Shown: positions 8,869 to 15,711 of the stretch, one piece after another
How the letters are laid out: each line of letters begins with the position of its first letter
How positions within the stretch are numbered: position 1 is the first letter of the stretch
The notes under the pieces: generated by a model
The model's input: the letters and a program-made list of their open reading frames with translations, nothing else
Told to the model about the DNA's origin: nothing
Database searches by the model: none
Assembly (NCBI GenBank): GCA_025965795.1
Contig: JAOPWH010000095.1
Location: forward strand, 1-49,604
Reading direction: 5' to 3'
Source of the DNA: Blastococcus sp.
Lineage (GTDB): Bacteria > Actinomycetota > Actinomycetes > Mycobacteriales > Geodermatophilaceae
Length of the DNA stretch: 49,604 nt
Translations under genes and position numbers: made by a program

Positions 8869-9192
8869 TCAAAGCACAGCACCTGGCGCAGATGTCTGTC
8901 TTTGTCGCGCAGATCGCAGTCTGCGAAGGCGCCGGACGAGCAGCGGATCGGCCTCCAACGCCTCGGACCGGTCGACCAGGGCGTTGAGCACCTGGTAGTA
9001 GCGCGTGGGAGTGACGTCGAACTGGTCGCGGATGGCCATCTCCTTGGCGCCGGCGCGACGCCACCACTGCCGCTCGAAGGTGAGCATCTCGTGCTCTCGC
9101 TGGGACAGCCGCAGCGGCGCGACCTGCACGGACGCCCCCCGGGACCCGTCGGCCCGGGGTGGGGAGACCACCGGGGGCGGATCGCTGATCAT
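8869..9192 (-). CDS. DUF3263 family protein (Rv0430-like)
   Basis: 107 aa, with the conserved block LSQREHEMLTFERQWWRRAGAKEMAIRDQFDVTPTRYYQVLNALVD characteristic of DUF3263, which looks like a helix-turn-helix DNA-binding fold. The gene ends 27 nt before the LytR_C gene and is probably cotranscribed with it, the order found in mycobacteria. Residues 1-28 are a variable Pro-rich tail. The function is not established; a regulator of the neighbouring envelope gene is possible. Confidence 0.88.
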   Translation of the reverse strand: MISDPPPVVSPPRADGSRGASVQVAPLRLSQREHEMLTFERQWWRRAGAKEMAIRDQFDVTPTRYYQVLNALVDRSEALEADPLLVRRLRRLRSARQRQTSAPGAVL

Positions 9193-9319
9193 GGCTCGTC
9201 ACGCTCCTGCCGTACGGGCGACCCGGCGCTCCGGATCGGCTCGGTCCGAACCGTAGCCACGGGCACCGACAATTTCCGTCGCGCCACGTCCGCACCACCA
9301 GGAACAGCGACGACGGAGC

Positions 9320-10237
9320 TCAGACCCCCGCCGGAAGGGCCGCCCCGGCGGGACGACGACTCTGGCTCCGGGCGTGTCGCAGGCTGTCGGCCGTGAAGAC
9401 CGCCAGAGCCACCCAGACGATCACGAAGCCGACCAGGCGGGCCGGCGGCATCGCCTCGTCGTAGACGAAGACGCCGATCGCCAGCTGCATGAGCGGCGTG
9501 AGGTACTGCAGCAGGCCCACGGTCGACAGCGGGATCCGCCGGGCGGCCGCGGCGAAGAGCAGCAGCGGCACCGCGGTGGCGATCCCCGAGCTGGCCAGCA
9601 GGAGCGCGTGCCCGGCGCCGGCGTTGCCGAAGGTGCCGCTCCCGTTGCTGTGCAGCACTCCCAGGACGACGGCGGCCGGGATCGCCACCATCGCCGTCTC
9701 GACGAACAGCCCGGGAGCGGCCTCGACGCGCACCAGCTTCTTCATGACGCCGTACAGACCGAAGCTCGCGGCCAGCGCGAGGGCGATCCACGGCGGCCGT
9801 CCGTAGTCCACGGTGAGCACGGCCACGGCCACGGCCGCGATGCCGACCGCCACCCACTGCAGCCTCCGGAGCCGCTCGGAGAAGACGATGACGCCGAGCA
9901 GCACGCTGACCAGCGGGTTGATGAAGTACCCGAGCGAGGTCTCCACCACGTGTCCGGAGTTCACGCCGTAGACGAACACCAGCCAGTTGACGGCGATGAG
10001 CAGGCCGGCGCCGGCGAGCACGAGCAGCCGGCGGCGGTCGGTGATCAGTGCCCGCACCTGCGACCACCGGCGCAGGACGGTCAGCAGCAGCCCGATGAAC
10101 AGCAGCGACCACACCACGCGGTGCGCGACGATCTCGAGGCCACCGGCCGGTTCCAGGAGCGGGAAGTACAGCGGGAACAGGCCCCACAGCGCGTAGGCGG
10201 TGAGCCCGGATGCCATTCCCAGGCGTCGCTCGTCCAC
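9320..10237 (-). CDS. rarD: RarD, EamA-family membrane transporter
   Basis: 305-aa protein with about ten hydrophobic helices. The N-terminal signature GLTAYALWGLFPLYFPLLEPAGGLEIVAHRVVWSL and the segment GLLQYLTPLMQLAIGVF are typical of RarD within the drug/metabolite transporter superfamily. The substrate is unproven. The start is taken as the GTG of the track; an ATG seven codons in (MASGLTAYALWG) is equally plausible and matches the usual N-terminus better. It is a single gene flanked by the DUF3263 and CBS genes on the same strand. Confidence 0.9.
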   Translation of the reverse strand: MDERRLGMASGLTAYALWGLFPLYFPLLEPAGGLEIVAHRVVWSLLFIGLLLTVLRRWSQVRALITDRRRLLVLAGAGLLIAVNWLVFVYGVNSGHVVETSLGYFINPLVSVLLGVIVFSERLRRLQWVAVGIAAVAVAVLTVDYGRPPWIALALAASFGLYGVMKKLVRVEAAPGLFVETAMVAIPAAVVLGVLHSNGSGTFGNAGAGHALLLASSGIATAVPLLLFAAAARRIPLSTVGLLQYLTPLMQLAIGVFVYDEAMPPARLVGFVIVWVALAVFTADSLRHARSQSRRPAGAALPAGV

Positions 10238-10271
10238 GGCCGCACCGTACGCCCGCGCGCCTTGCTCCTAC

Positions 10272-10325
10272 GGCCCCCTCCCGGAACCCGCCCTGAGCCT
10301 GCGCAGGGTGGGGAGGACGGGGCCC
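10272..10325 (-). terminator. Hairpin after the CBS gene
   Basis: Nested arms GGCCCCCTCCC...GGGGAGG-ACGGGGCC with an inner CGCCCTG/CAGGGTG pair lie directly past the CBS stop codon. Pairing is imperfect. Confidence 0.4.
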
Positions 10326-10329
10326 TCTG

Positions 10330-10761
10330 TCAGGCCGTCTGGATGTAGTCGACCATGTGCTTGCGCTCGTCCTCGAGTTCGTCGAGGCGTGCCTTCACGA
10401 CGTCGCCGATCGAGACGATGCCGGTCAGGACGCCGTCGTCGACCACCGGCACGTGCCGCACCCGGTGATCGGTCATGGTCTGCGCCAGCGCGTGCACGTC
10501 GGCATCCGACGAGCACGTGTGCACCTGCGCCGTCATCAGGCTGGAGACCGGGTCGGTGAGCAGCGCGGCGCCGCGCTCGTGCAGCCCGCGAGCGACGTCG
10601 CGTTCGGAGACGATCCCCTCCACCCGCCGGCCGTCGGAGGACACGACGAGCGCACCGATCCCGTGTTCGGCGAGCAGCGCGAGCGCGGCACGCACGCTCT
10701 CCGAACCGTCGATGGTGGCCACCTCATGGCCCTTGCGACGCAACAGCGATCTGATCTGCAC
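10330..10761 (-). CDS. Tandem CBS-domain protein
   Basis: 143 aa, essentially two CBS motifs: EVATIDGSESVRAALALLAEHGIGALVVSSDGRRVEGIVSERDVA and HTCSSDADVHALAQTMTDHRVRHVPVVDDGVLTGIVSIGDVV. Such stand-alone CBS pairs bind adenine nucleotides and act as energy or redox sensors. The start is the GTG giving VQIRSLLRRKG, because GAGGAGG lies 6 nt upstream; the track ORF adds 36 non-conserved residues. Divergent from the DUF5313 gene. The partner protein is not evident. Confidence 0.9.
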   Translation of the reverse strand: MQIRSLLRRKGHEVATIDGSESVRAALALLAEHGIGALVVSSDGRRVEGIVSERDVARGLHERGAALLTDPVSSLMTAQVHTCSSDADVHALAQTMTDHRVRHVPVVDDGVLTGIVSIGDVVKARLDELEDERKHMVDYIQTA

Positions 10762-10882
10762 GGCGGCCTCCTCACGGCACGCTGCGGAGTCTCCCCCTCT
10801 GGCCGCCCGGACGGCAACGGAGACCCGATCGGGTGTCCCGGCCGCCGCGACCGGGTCCGTCGTCACCACCCGTGGACCGGCC

Positions 10883-10888
10883 TACCGT
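10883..10888 (+). promoter_or_regulatory. -10 element of a leaderless promoter (DUF5313 gene)
   Basis: TACCGT lies 6 nt before the GTG start, so transcription would begin at or next to the start codon. No ribosome site is present, which supports leaderless translation. Confidence 0.5.
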
Positions 10889-10894
10889 CGTGGT

Positions 10895-11287
10895 GTGCGC
10901 GCACGGCCCAATCCCCTGCAGTGGCTCTGGTACGCCCTCGGCGGCGGTCTGCCCCGCGCCCTCTCACCCTGGGTCCTCGCCGACACCACCGGACGCACCT
11001 GGATCTGGCGGCACCTGGCGCGGGCCGTCGTCCAGATGCTGCCAGTGGTGGCCGCCTGCCTCGTCGTCCCCGTTCCGCTCGCCTACCGGCTGTCGGCGGC
11101 GGTCGGCGGCCTGCTGCTCGGGCTGATGTTCTCCGTCGCGTTCATGACCGAGACCATCGAGCACCGCGTGGCCAAGGCCGGCTATCCACCGGGCACCGCG
11201 GCGCAGCTGCGCGCGGAACGGGCCGAGCGGGACCGGGTCGAGCGCCACTCCACCTACCGCAGGGACGGCGCCGGCAGCTTCGACTGA
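10895..11287 (+). CDS. DUF5313 family membrane protein
   Basis: 130 aa. Begins VRARPNPLQWLWYALGGGLPRALSPWVLADTTGRTWIWRHLAR, the signature of DUF5313, followed by two membrane helices (MLPVVAACLVVPVPL and VGGLLLGLMFSVAFM) and a basic, charged C-terminus. The function is unknown. The GTG was chosen because conservation begins there and a TANNNT box sits 6 nt upstream; the 270-aa track ORF runs back antisense through the CBS gene. Confidence 0.82.
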   Translation: MRARPNPLQWLWYALGGGLPRALSPWVLADTTGRTWIWRHLARAVVQMLPVVAACLVVPVPLAYRLSAAVGGLLLGLMFSVAFMTETIEHRVAKAGYPPGTAAQLRAERAERDRVERHSTYRRDGAGSFD

Positions 11288-11295
11288 AGGACGAC

Positions 11296-11316
11296 CCCGG
11301 CAGAGGGTCCGCCGGG
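11296..11316. terminator. Small hairpin between convergent DUF5313 and dodecin genes
   Basis: CCCGGC-N9-GCCGGG lies 8 bp after the DUF5313 stop and 8 bp before the dodecin stop. The arms are only 6 bp. Confidence 0.35.
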
Positions 11317-11324
11317 ACAGGGCC

Positions 11325-11531
11325 TCACTCGATGCGGAACCCGAACTTCACGGTGACCTGGAAGTAGGCGACGGCCCCCTCGACGACCTGGCCGCGGATC
11401 TCACCGGTCTGGAACCACTCGATGTTCCGGACCGTCTGTGCGGCCTTGCCGATCGCGTTCCGGATCGCCTCGTCCACGCTCACCGGGCTGCTGCCCACGA
11501 TCTCGCTCAGCCCGTACACGTGATCGCTCAC
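11325..11531 (-). CDS. Dodecin family flavin-binding protein
   Basis: 68 aa, the usual dodecin size. The sequence has VYGLSEIVGSSPVSVDEAIRNAIGKAAQTVRNIEWFQTGEIRGQV, with the flavin-stacking tryptophan in NIEWFQ and the glutamine in YFQVTVKFGF. Dodecins form hollow dodecamers that buffer FMN, riboflavin or CoA. The start is the GTG preceded by GAGGAGG about 9 nt upstream; the 189-aa track ORF is an upstream extension. Divergent from the ECF sigma gene. Confidence 0.94.
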   Translation of the reverse strand: MSDHVYGLSEIVGSSPVSVDEAIRNAIGKAAQTVRNIEWFQTGEIRGQVVEGAVAYFQVTVKFGFRIE

Positions 11532-11616
11532 GCCACCGCCTCCTCGCCGTCGTCCGTTCCGCCCGACCATGGCACACCCGCGGCGCACGCGGAGGTGGGT
11601 CGCGCGTCCGTCCGGC

Positions 11617-11634
11617 GTACGCCGCACGGCGTAC
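11617..11634. promoter_or_regulatory. Perfect inverted repeat, candidate operator
   Basis: GTACGCCG-CA-CGGCGTAC lies in the dodecin/sigma-factor divergent region. The arms are perfect 8-mers with a 2-bp spacer, a typical size for a dimeric regulator site. The regulator is unknown. Confidence 0.45.
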
Positions 11635-11645
11635 TCCCCACGGGG

Positions 11646-11657
11646 CGACGTACGTCG
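11646..11657. promoter_or_regulatory. 12-bp palindrome, candidate operator
   Basis: CGACGTACGTCG is a perfect palindrome 12 bp past the preceding inverted repeat; both are centred on GTAC-containing cores. Confidence 0.35.
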
Positions 11658-11754
11658 TTCCGGTCGCTGCGAATACGTCGGACGACGGATTTCGGCAGGC
11701 GGCGGCCGCGGAAGCCTTCTCGGCATACCGCACACCGCCGAAGGAGCCCTCCCG

Positions 11755-12381
11755 ATGCCCGCTCTCGCTCTCGCCCCCACCGCCGCTCCCGTCATCCCCA
11801 CCCCCCGCTCCTCCGGCTCCCGCAGCGTCCGCGTCACGGACGAGCCGTCCGGTGCCCGGATGCTGGCCGACCTCGCCGCCGGGGACGACGCCACCTGGCA
11901 GTCGACGGTCCGGCGCTACGAGCGGCTGCTGCGCTCCTCGGCCCGGGCGGTTCTCCGCAGCGACGCCGACGTCGACGAGGCCGTCCAGCGCACCTGGGTG
12001 CTGCTGCTCAAGAACGCCGCGCGCATCCAGGACCCTGCCGCCCTGCCCGGCTGGCTCGCCACCACCGCCCGCCGCGAGGCGCTCGCCATCGTCCGCGCCC
12101 AGCAGCGCACCGTGCCCACCGACGACGTCGCCGACCACATCGCCCCCGAGGACACCGACATGGCCGGCGGCCTGATGCGGCTCGAGCTGCGCACCGCCCT
12201 CCTGCGGGCGGTCGACACCCTGCCGGAGACCCAGCGCCAGGTGGTCAGCGCGATGTTGCGGGGCGAGCAGTCCTACGACTCGCTGAGCCAGGAGCTCGGC
12301 ATGCCGCGGGGCAGCCTCGGCCCCCTCCGCGGACGGGCGATCCGCAGCCTGCGAGCCCAGCTCGTGCCCGCCTTCGCCTGA
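11755..12381 (+). CDS. ECF-type RNA polymerase sigma factor
   Basis: 208 aa. Sigma region 2 covers ~45-110 (WQSTVRRYERLLRSSARAVLRSDADVDEAVQRTWVLLLKN...LPGWLATTARREALAIVRAQQR). Region 4 covers ~145-200 (LPETQRQVVSAMLRGEQSYDSLSQELGMPRGSLGPLRGRAIRSLR). The ATG has AAGGAG 8 nt upstream. No anti-sigma gene is adjacent. Two palindromes upstream suggest regulated expression. The first ~35 residues are a variable Pro/Ala tail. Confidence 0.9.
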   Translation: MPALALAPTAAPVIPTPRSSGSRSVRVTDEPSGARMLADLAAGDDATWQSTVRRYERLLRSSARAVLRSDADVDEAVQRTWVLLLKNAARIQDPAALPGWLATTARREALAIVRAQQRTVPTDDVADHIAPEDTDMAGGLMRLELRTALLRAVDTLPETQRQVVSAMLRGEQSYDSLSQELGMPRGSLGPLRGRAIRSLRAQLVPAFA

Positions 12382-12393
12382 GGCCCCTCCGCT

Positions 12394-12594
12394 CTACTGC
12401 TGGCCCGAGCCCGAACCGCCGAGCGGGCCGCTGTCCACCACGTGCTGGATCCCCTGCCGGAACGCCTCGGCGAAGCTGAGGTCGGGCTGGGCGTCGACGG
12501 TGGCCCGGAACTGCTCGGCGAGGCTCTCGTCGAGTTCCACCTCGTGCTCCGGCTCGCCGCCCTGGCCGAACAACGACAGCTTGATCGGTGGCAT
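12394..12594 (-). CDS. Small protein of unknown function, downstream of the LuxR gene
   Basis: 66 aa: MPPIKLSLFGQGGEPEHEVELDESLAEQFRATVDAQPDLSFAEAFRQGIQHVVDS, then a Gly/Ser tail. It is acidic, soluble and predicted as a beta-hairpin plus helices; I do not recognise a family. A GGGAGGG ribosome site lies 5 nt before the ATG, and only 27 nt separate it from the stop of the large LuxR regulator, so the two are likely cotranscribed. It converges with the ECF sigma gene. Confidence 0.65.
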   Translation of the reverse strand: MPPIKLSLFGQGGEPEHEVELDESLAEQFRATVDAQPDLSFAEAFRQGIQHVVDSGPLGGSGSGQQ

Positions 12595-12621
12595 GAGAGC
12601 CCTCCCAGGTTCGGCCGACGG

Positions 12622-15411
12622 CTACCGGGCGACCCTGGCCGCAACGGCTGCCGCCTGCGCACGGTTGGTGACCTGGAGTTTATGCAGCACACGGGACACG
12701 TGGACCCCCACCGTGCGATCGCTGATGAACAATTTCCGCGCGATCTCCCGGTTGGTCGCACCGGTGCCCAGCAGGGCCAGCACCTCGTACTCGCGGTCGG
12801 TCAACCCGTAGGGCCGGTTCTCGGTGGACACCCGCGGCGACGGCGCCAAGGCGATCCGCGTGCGGCTGAGGAGCGCGTCGACCTCGGCCACGACGGGTGC
12901 CGCGCCCAGCCGCCCGGCGAGCTCGCGGGCCGCCGTGGCCGCTGCGGCCGCCTTGTCCCGATTCCTGCCCGCCACGTGGCACTCCGCCTCTCGCAGCAGG
13001 CAGTACGCCACCTCGCGGGGCCGGTCCGCTGCCTGCCACAGCTCGACCGCCTCGGCCCAGTCCGCAGCAGTGGCGGTGCCGTGTGCGCGGGCGTACTCGT
13101 TACGGGCCGTCCGGAGGTCGCCGGCGTAGTTGCGGTCGTCCGTGTCCGCCGAGGTCACCTCGTCGAGCTCGGCGGACAGCCGGTCGAGCCGCGCCTCTGC
13201 GTGCCGGTCGAGCCGGCCGGTCACCGGCCCCACCCCGTCTGCCTCGTTCCGGAGTGCGATGACCAGCAGCTCGGCGCGGAAGTGCTTGTCCTGGGTCGCC
13301 GAGAGCCGCCGCAGGGCCTCGTCGACGGTCCGGTAGCACGAGTCGCGGGCGCCCTCCTGGGCCTGGATCCCGGCGGTCGCCGCGGCGAGCGCGGCGATGA
13401 CAGCCGGCTCGTCCACCTCCGACAGCGGCGATGCCGACGCCAGGCTGGCGCGGGCGGCCTCGGTGTTGCCCATGGCCAGCTGGAGTTCGGCCCGCTCGAG
13501 GTGCAGGTGCAGGCCCTGTCCCTGGGTGATCCGGCCGTCGAGGAGCTCGGCGAGGACCTCCTCGCAGCGGGAGTACTGGCCCCGCCGGATGAGCATGTTG
13601 GTGGCGTTGCAGGCCAGGGCCGCCCCGACCGGTAGCTCGAGGCCGTACTCCGGCAGCAGGGTCAGCCCCTCGAGCGCCGCGGTGGATGCCTCCGCCGGCA
13701 TGCCCGAGAACTCGTACGCCACGATCAGGTTCGCGTAGCTGCGGCAGAGGACCACGCGGTCCTCGACGTCGCGGGCCAGGCGCACGCCCTCGCGCAGGAG
13801 GTCCAGCGCCCGCGGGTCGCCCAGGAACGTGCCCGCCGTGCCCCGCGTGGTCAGGGCGTCGGCGAGCACCGCCGTCGTCCCGTGCTCCCGGGCGGCGGAG
13901 ATGGCCCGATCGGCCAGCCGCACCGCGTCGTCGAACTCGGCCATGATGAACGCGCCCCGGGCCATCGCCCCCCACACCTGGGCATGACAGGCCGTCACGT
14001 CGTCGTCCAGGGTCGCGGCCGCCTCGGCGTACGCGGCCCGGCTCCTCGCGGTCAGCCCGGCCTCCCACAGGAAACAGCCCAGCCGCTCGAGCGCACTGGC
14101 GCGGGCGGGCCGCGGGATACCGCTCTCCTGCAGCGCTCCGCCGAGTAGCGAGGCCGCGGCCGACGGGTCACCGGCCAGCCGCGCCGTTCCCGCCGCCTCG
14201 AGGGCGATGTCCAGCCTCCGCTCCGGGTCCACCTCCCCGGTCCCGCCGAACTCCAGCGCCCGCTGGTAGTGCGCCCATGACTCGGCGAAGGCATTGAGCC
14301 GGCGCGCCTTACGGGCAGCGCGGATGCTCCACCCGGCCGCCTCGGCGGACACGCCCGCCGCCGCCCAGTGCAGGCTCACGGCCGCGGCCGTGACGACGTC
14401 GTCCGCGGCACCGGCCGACAGCGCCCGCGCGGCCTGCTCGTGCAGCGTCCGCCGCTCGAACGGAAGCAGCTGGGTGAGCACCGCCTCGCACATGAGGCTG
14501 TGCCGGAACGCGTAGTCGACGCCTTCGACGACCAGCACCCCCACGTCGACCGCCTCGCGGACGGCGCGGGCGTACCGGTCCGCGGACAGGCCCGACGCCT
14601 GGAAGAGGCGCTGGTCGGGAACCCAGAGCCCGAAGACCGCGGCCAGCCGGACGAGACCGGCGGCGTCGGCGCCCAGGCTCCGGACGCGGGAGAGCAGGAC
14701 GTCCTTCACCCGCCGTGCGCCGGGGTCCTTGACCAGCTCGCCGAGCAGATACGGGTTGCCCTGGGTCTGCTCGTACCAGGCGTCCCCGTCGACGCCGTCC
14801 CGCGAGTCGCCGGTCAGTGCCGCGACCAGCTCGCGGGTCTCCGCCCGGTCCAGCCGCGTCAGTTCGAGGCAGTCGGCCCCGGGCAGCCGGGTGAGCTCGT
14901 CGACGGCCTGCTGCACACGATCGACCTGCGGGGTCTCGTCGTCCCGGAGGGTGAGCACCAGGCTGAGCCGGCGGCGCGCCGCCGTGCAGGCCAGGTACAC
15001 GAGGAAGTCGCAGGTGGTCTCGTCGGCCCACTGCAGGTCGTCGATCACGAGGGTGGTCGCGGTCGGCGAACCGCTGGGTGCCAGCGCATCGGCCCACACG
15101 CGGATCGCCTTCAGGCGTTGCTCGGCCGACTGCTGCTCGGCACCGTCGGCCTCGGCGGGCCAGCCGCCGTGCGCGTCGAAGATCTGCTCGAGGGCGGCCA
15201 GGGGCAGCGCCTGGCCGGCCAACTGCAGGCACGAGCCCTCGATGACCTCGGTGAGCGCGGCGGCCCGCTCCACCGCCACCAGCGAGGACTTCCCGACGCC
15301 CGCCTCACCGGACACCAGGACGACGTGCCCCGGCTCCCGGAACGCCGCCGACACGACCGCCCGCTGCTTCGCCCGGCCGACGTACGGGAGTGCCGTGCCG
15401 GCCCCGATCAC
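12622..15411 (-). CDS. Large ATP-binding LuxR-family (LAL) transcriptional regulator
   Basis: About 929 aa. The N-terminal AAA-type ATPase has Walker A GEAGVGKSS and Walker B-like TLVIDDLQWAD. A long TPR-like helical middle follows, and the C-terminus is a LuxR helix-turn-helix, YGLTDREYEVLALLGTGATNREIARKLFISDRTVGVHVSRVLHKLQV. LAL proteins respond to ligands and often control the neighbouring cluster. The GTG giving VIGAGTALPYVGRAKQ was chosen because family homology begins there; the track ORF extends 58 codons further into a repeat-rich intergenic region. It is divergent from the exopolysaccharide operon, with four GTCTCC/GGAGAC half-sites between them, which makes it the best candidate regulator. 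Confidence 0.9.
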   Translation of the reverse strand: MIGAGTALPYVGRAKQRAVVSAAFREPGHVVLVSGEAGVGKSSLVAVERAAALTEVIEGSCLQLAGQALPLAALEQIFDAHGGWPAEADGAEQQSAEQRLKAIRVWADALAPSGSPTATTLVIDDLQWADETTCDFLVYLACTAARRRLSLVLTLRDDETPQVDRVQQAVDELTRLPGADCLELTRLDRAETRELVAALTGDSRDGVDGDAWYEQTQGNPYLLGELVKDPGARRVKDVLLSRVRSLGADAAGLVRLAAVFGLWVPDQRLFQASGLSADRYARAVREAVDVGVLVVEGVDYAFRHSLMCEAVLTQLLPFERRTLHEQAARALSAGAADDVVTAAAVSLHWAAAGVSAEAAGWSIRAARKARRLNAFAESWAHYQRALEFGGTGEVDPERRLDIALEAAGTARLAGDPSAAASLLGGALQESGIPRPARASALERLGCFLWEAGLTARSRAAYAEAAATLDDDVTACHAQVWGAMARGAFIMAEFDDAVRLADRAISAAREHGTTAVLADALTTRGTAGTFLGDPRALDLLREGVRLARDVEDRVVLCRSYANLIVAYEFSGMPAEASTAALEGLTLLPEYGLELPVGAALACNATNMLIRRGQYSRCEEVLAELLDGRITQGQGLHLHLERAELQLAMGNTEAARASLASASPLSEVDEPAVIAALAAATAGIQAQEGARDSCYRTVDEALRRLSATQDKHFRAELLVIALRNEADGVGPVTGRLDRHAEARLDRLSAELDEVTSADTDDRNYAGDLRTARNEYARAHGTATAADWAEAVELWQAADRPREVAYCLLREAECHVAGRNRDKAAAAATAARELAGRLGAAPVVAEVDALLSRTRIALAPSPRVSTENRPYGLTDREYEVLALLGTGATNREIARKLFISDRTVGVHVSRVLHKLQVTNRAQAAAVAARVAR

Positions 15412-15464
15412 CTGGTCATGGTGCCCCGCAGGACCGGGCCCGTCCAGATCGATCGCAGCCGGAC

Positions 15465-15534
15465 GTCTCCGCCATCTGGTGGAGACGTGCCTCCCGCAGG
15501 GGTATGAGCCGGTCTCCACCAGCTGGCCGGAGAC
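15465..15534. promoter_or_regulatory. Operator-like array of four GTCTCC half-sites
   Basis: GTCTCC at 15465-15470, GGAGAC at 15481-15486, GTCTCC at 15512-15517 and GGAGAC at 15529-15534 form two dyads with 10- and 11-bp spacers. The inner pair extends to an 11-bp perfect inverted repeat, CTGGTGGAGAC (15476-15486) and GTCTCCACCAG (15512-15522). The array sits in the divergent region between the LAL regulator and the GT4 operon. Confidence 0.6.
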
Positions 15535-15577
15535 AGCACCGTCGCGGTGCCCGACCGTGGGAACCGTCCAGCAGAAC

Positions 15578-15595
15578 GGGGCCACATCCGGCCCC
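15578..15595. other. Short hairpin ahead of the exopolysaccharide operon
   Basis: GGGGCC-ACATCC-GGCCCC, perfect 6-bp arms, about 50 bp before the leader ORF. Its role is unclear; it may be a leader RNA structure. Confidence 0.3.
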
Positions 15596-15645
15596 CGACC
15601 TGCACCCCGCCCGTTCGTTCGAGCCCGTCCGTTCGAGGAGTGTCC

Positions 15646-15711
15646 ATGCTGCAGCCCCGAGGCGCCGGGTACCCGTCGTGCGCCCTCCGCTGCGACGAGG
15701 TCGCCCGATGA
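15646..15711 (+). CDS. 21-codon leader ORF coupled to the GT4 gene
   Basis: A strong GAGGAG ribosome site (15635-15640) precedes an ATG by 5 nt. The frame encodes MLQPRGAGYPSCALRCDEVAR and ends in TGA, which overlaps the GT4 ATG as ATGA (15708-15711). It is too short for the ORF track. Spacing and overlap suggest translational coupling, so it may set GT4 expression. The peptide is Cys- and Arg-containing and unrecognised; conservation is untested. Confidence 0.5.
   Translation: MLQPRGAGYPSCALRCDEVAR

Noticed and set aside
15412-15585. N-terminal 58 codons of the LuxR track ORF
   Set aside because: No similarity, and they cover the dyad array in the divergent regulatory region; the GTG at 15411 matches where homology begins.
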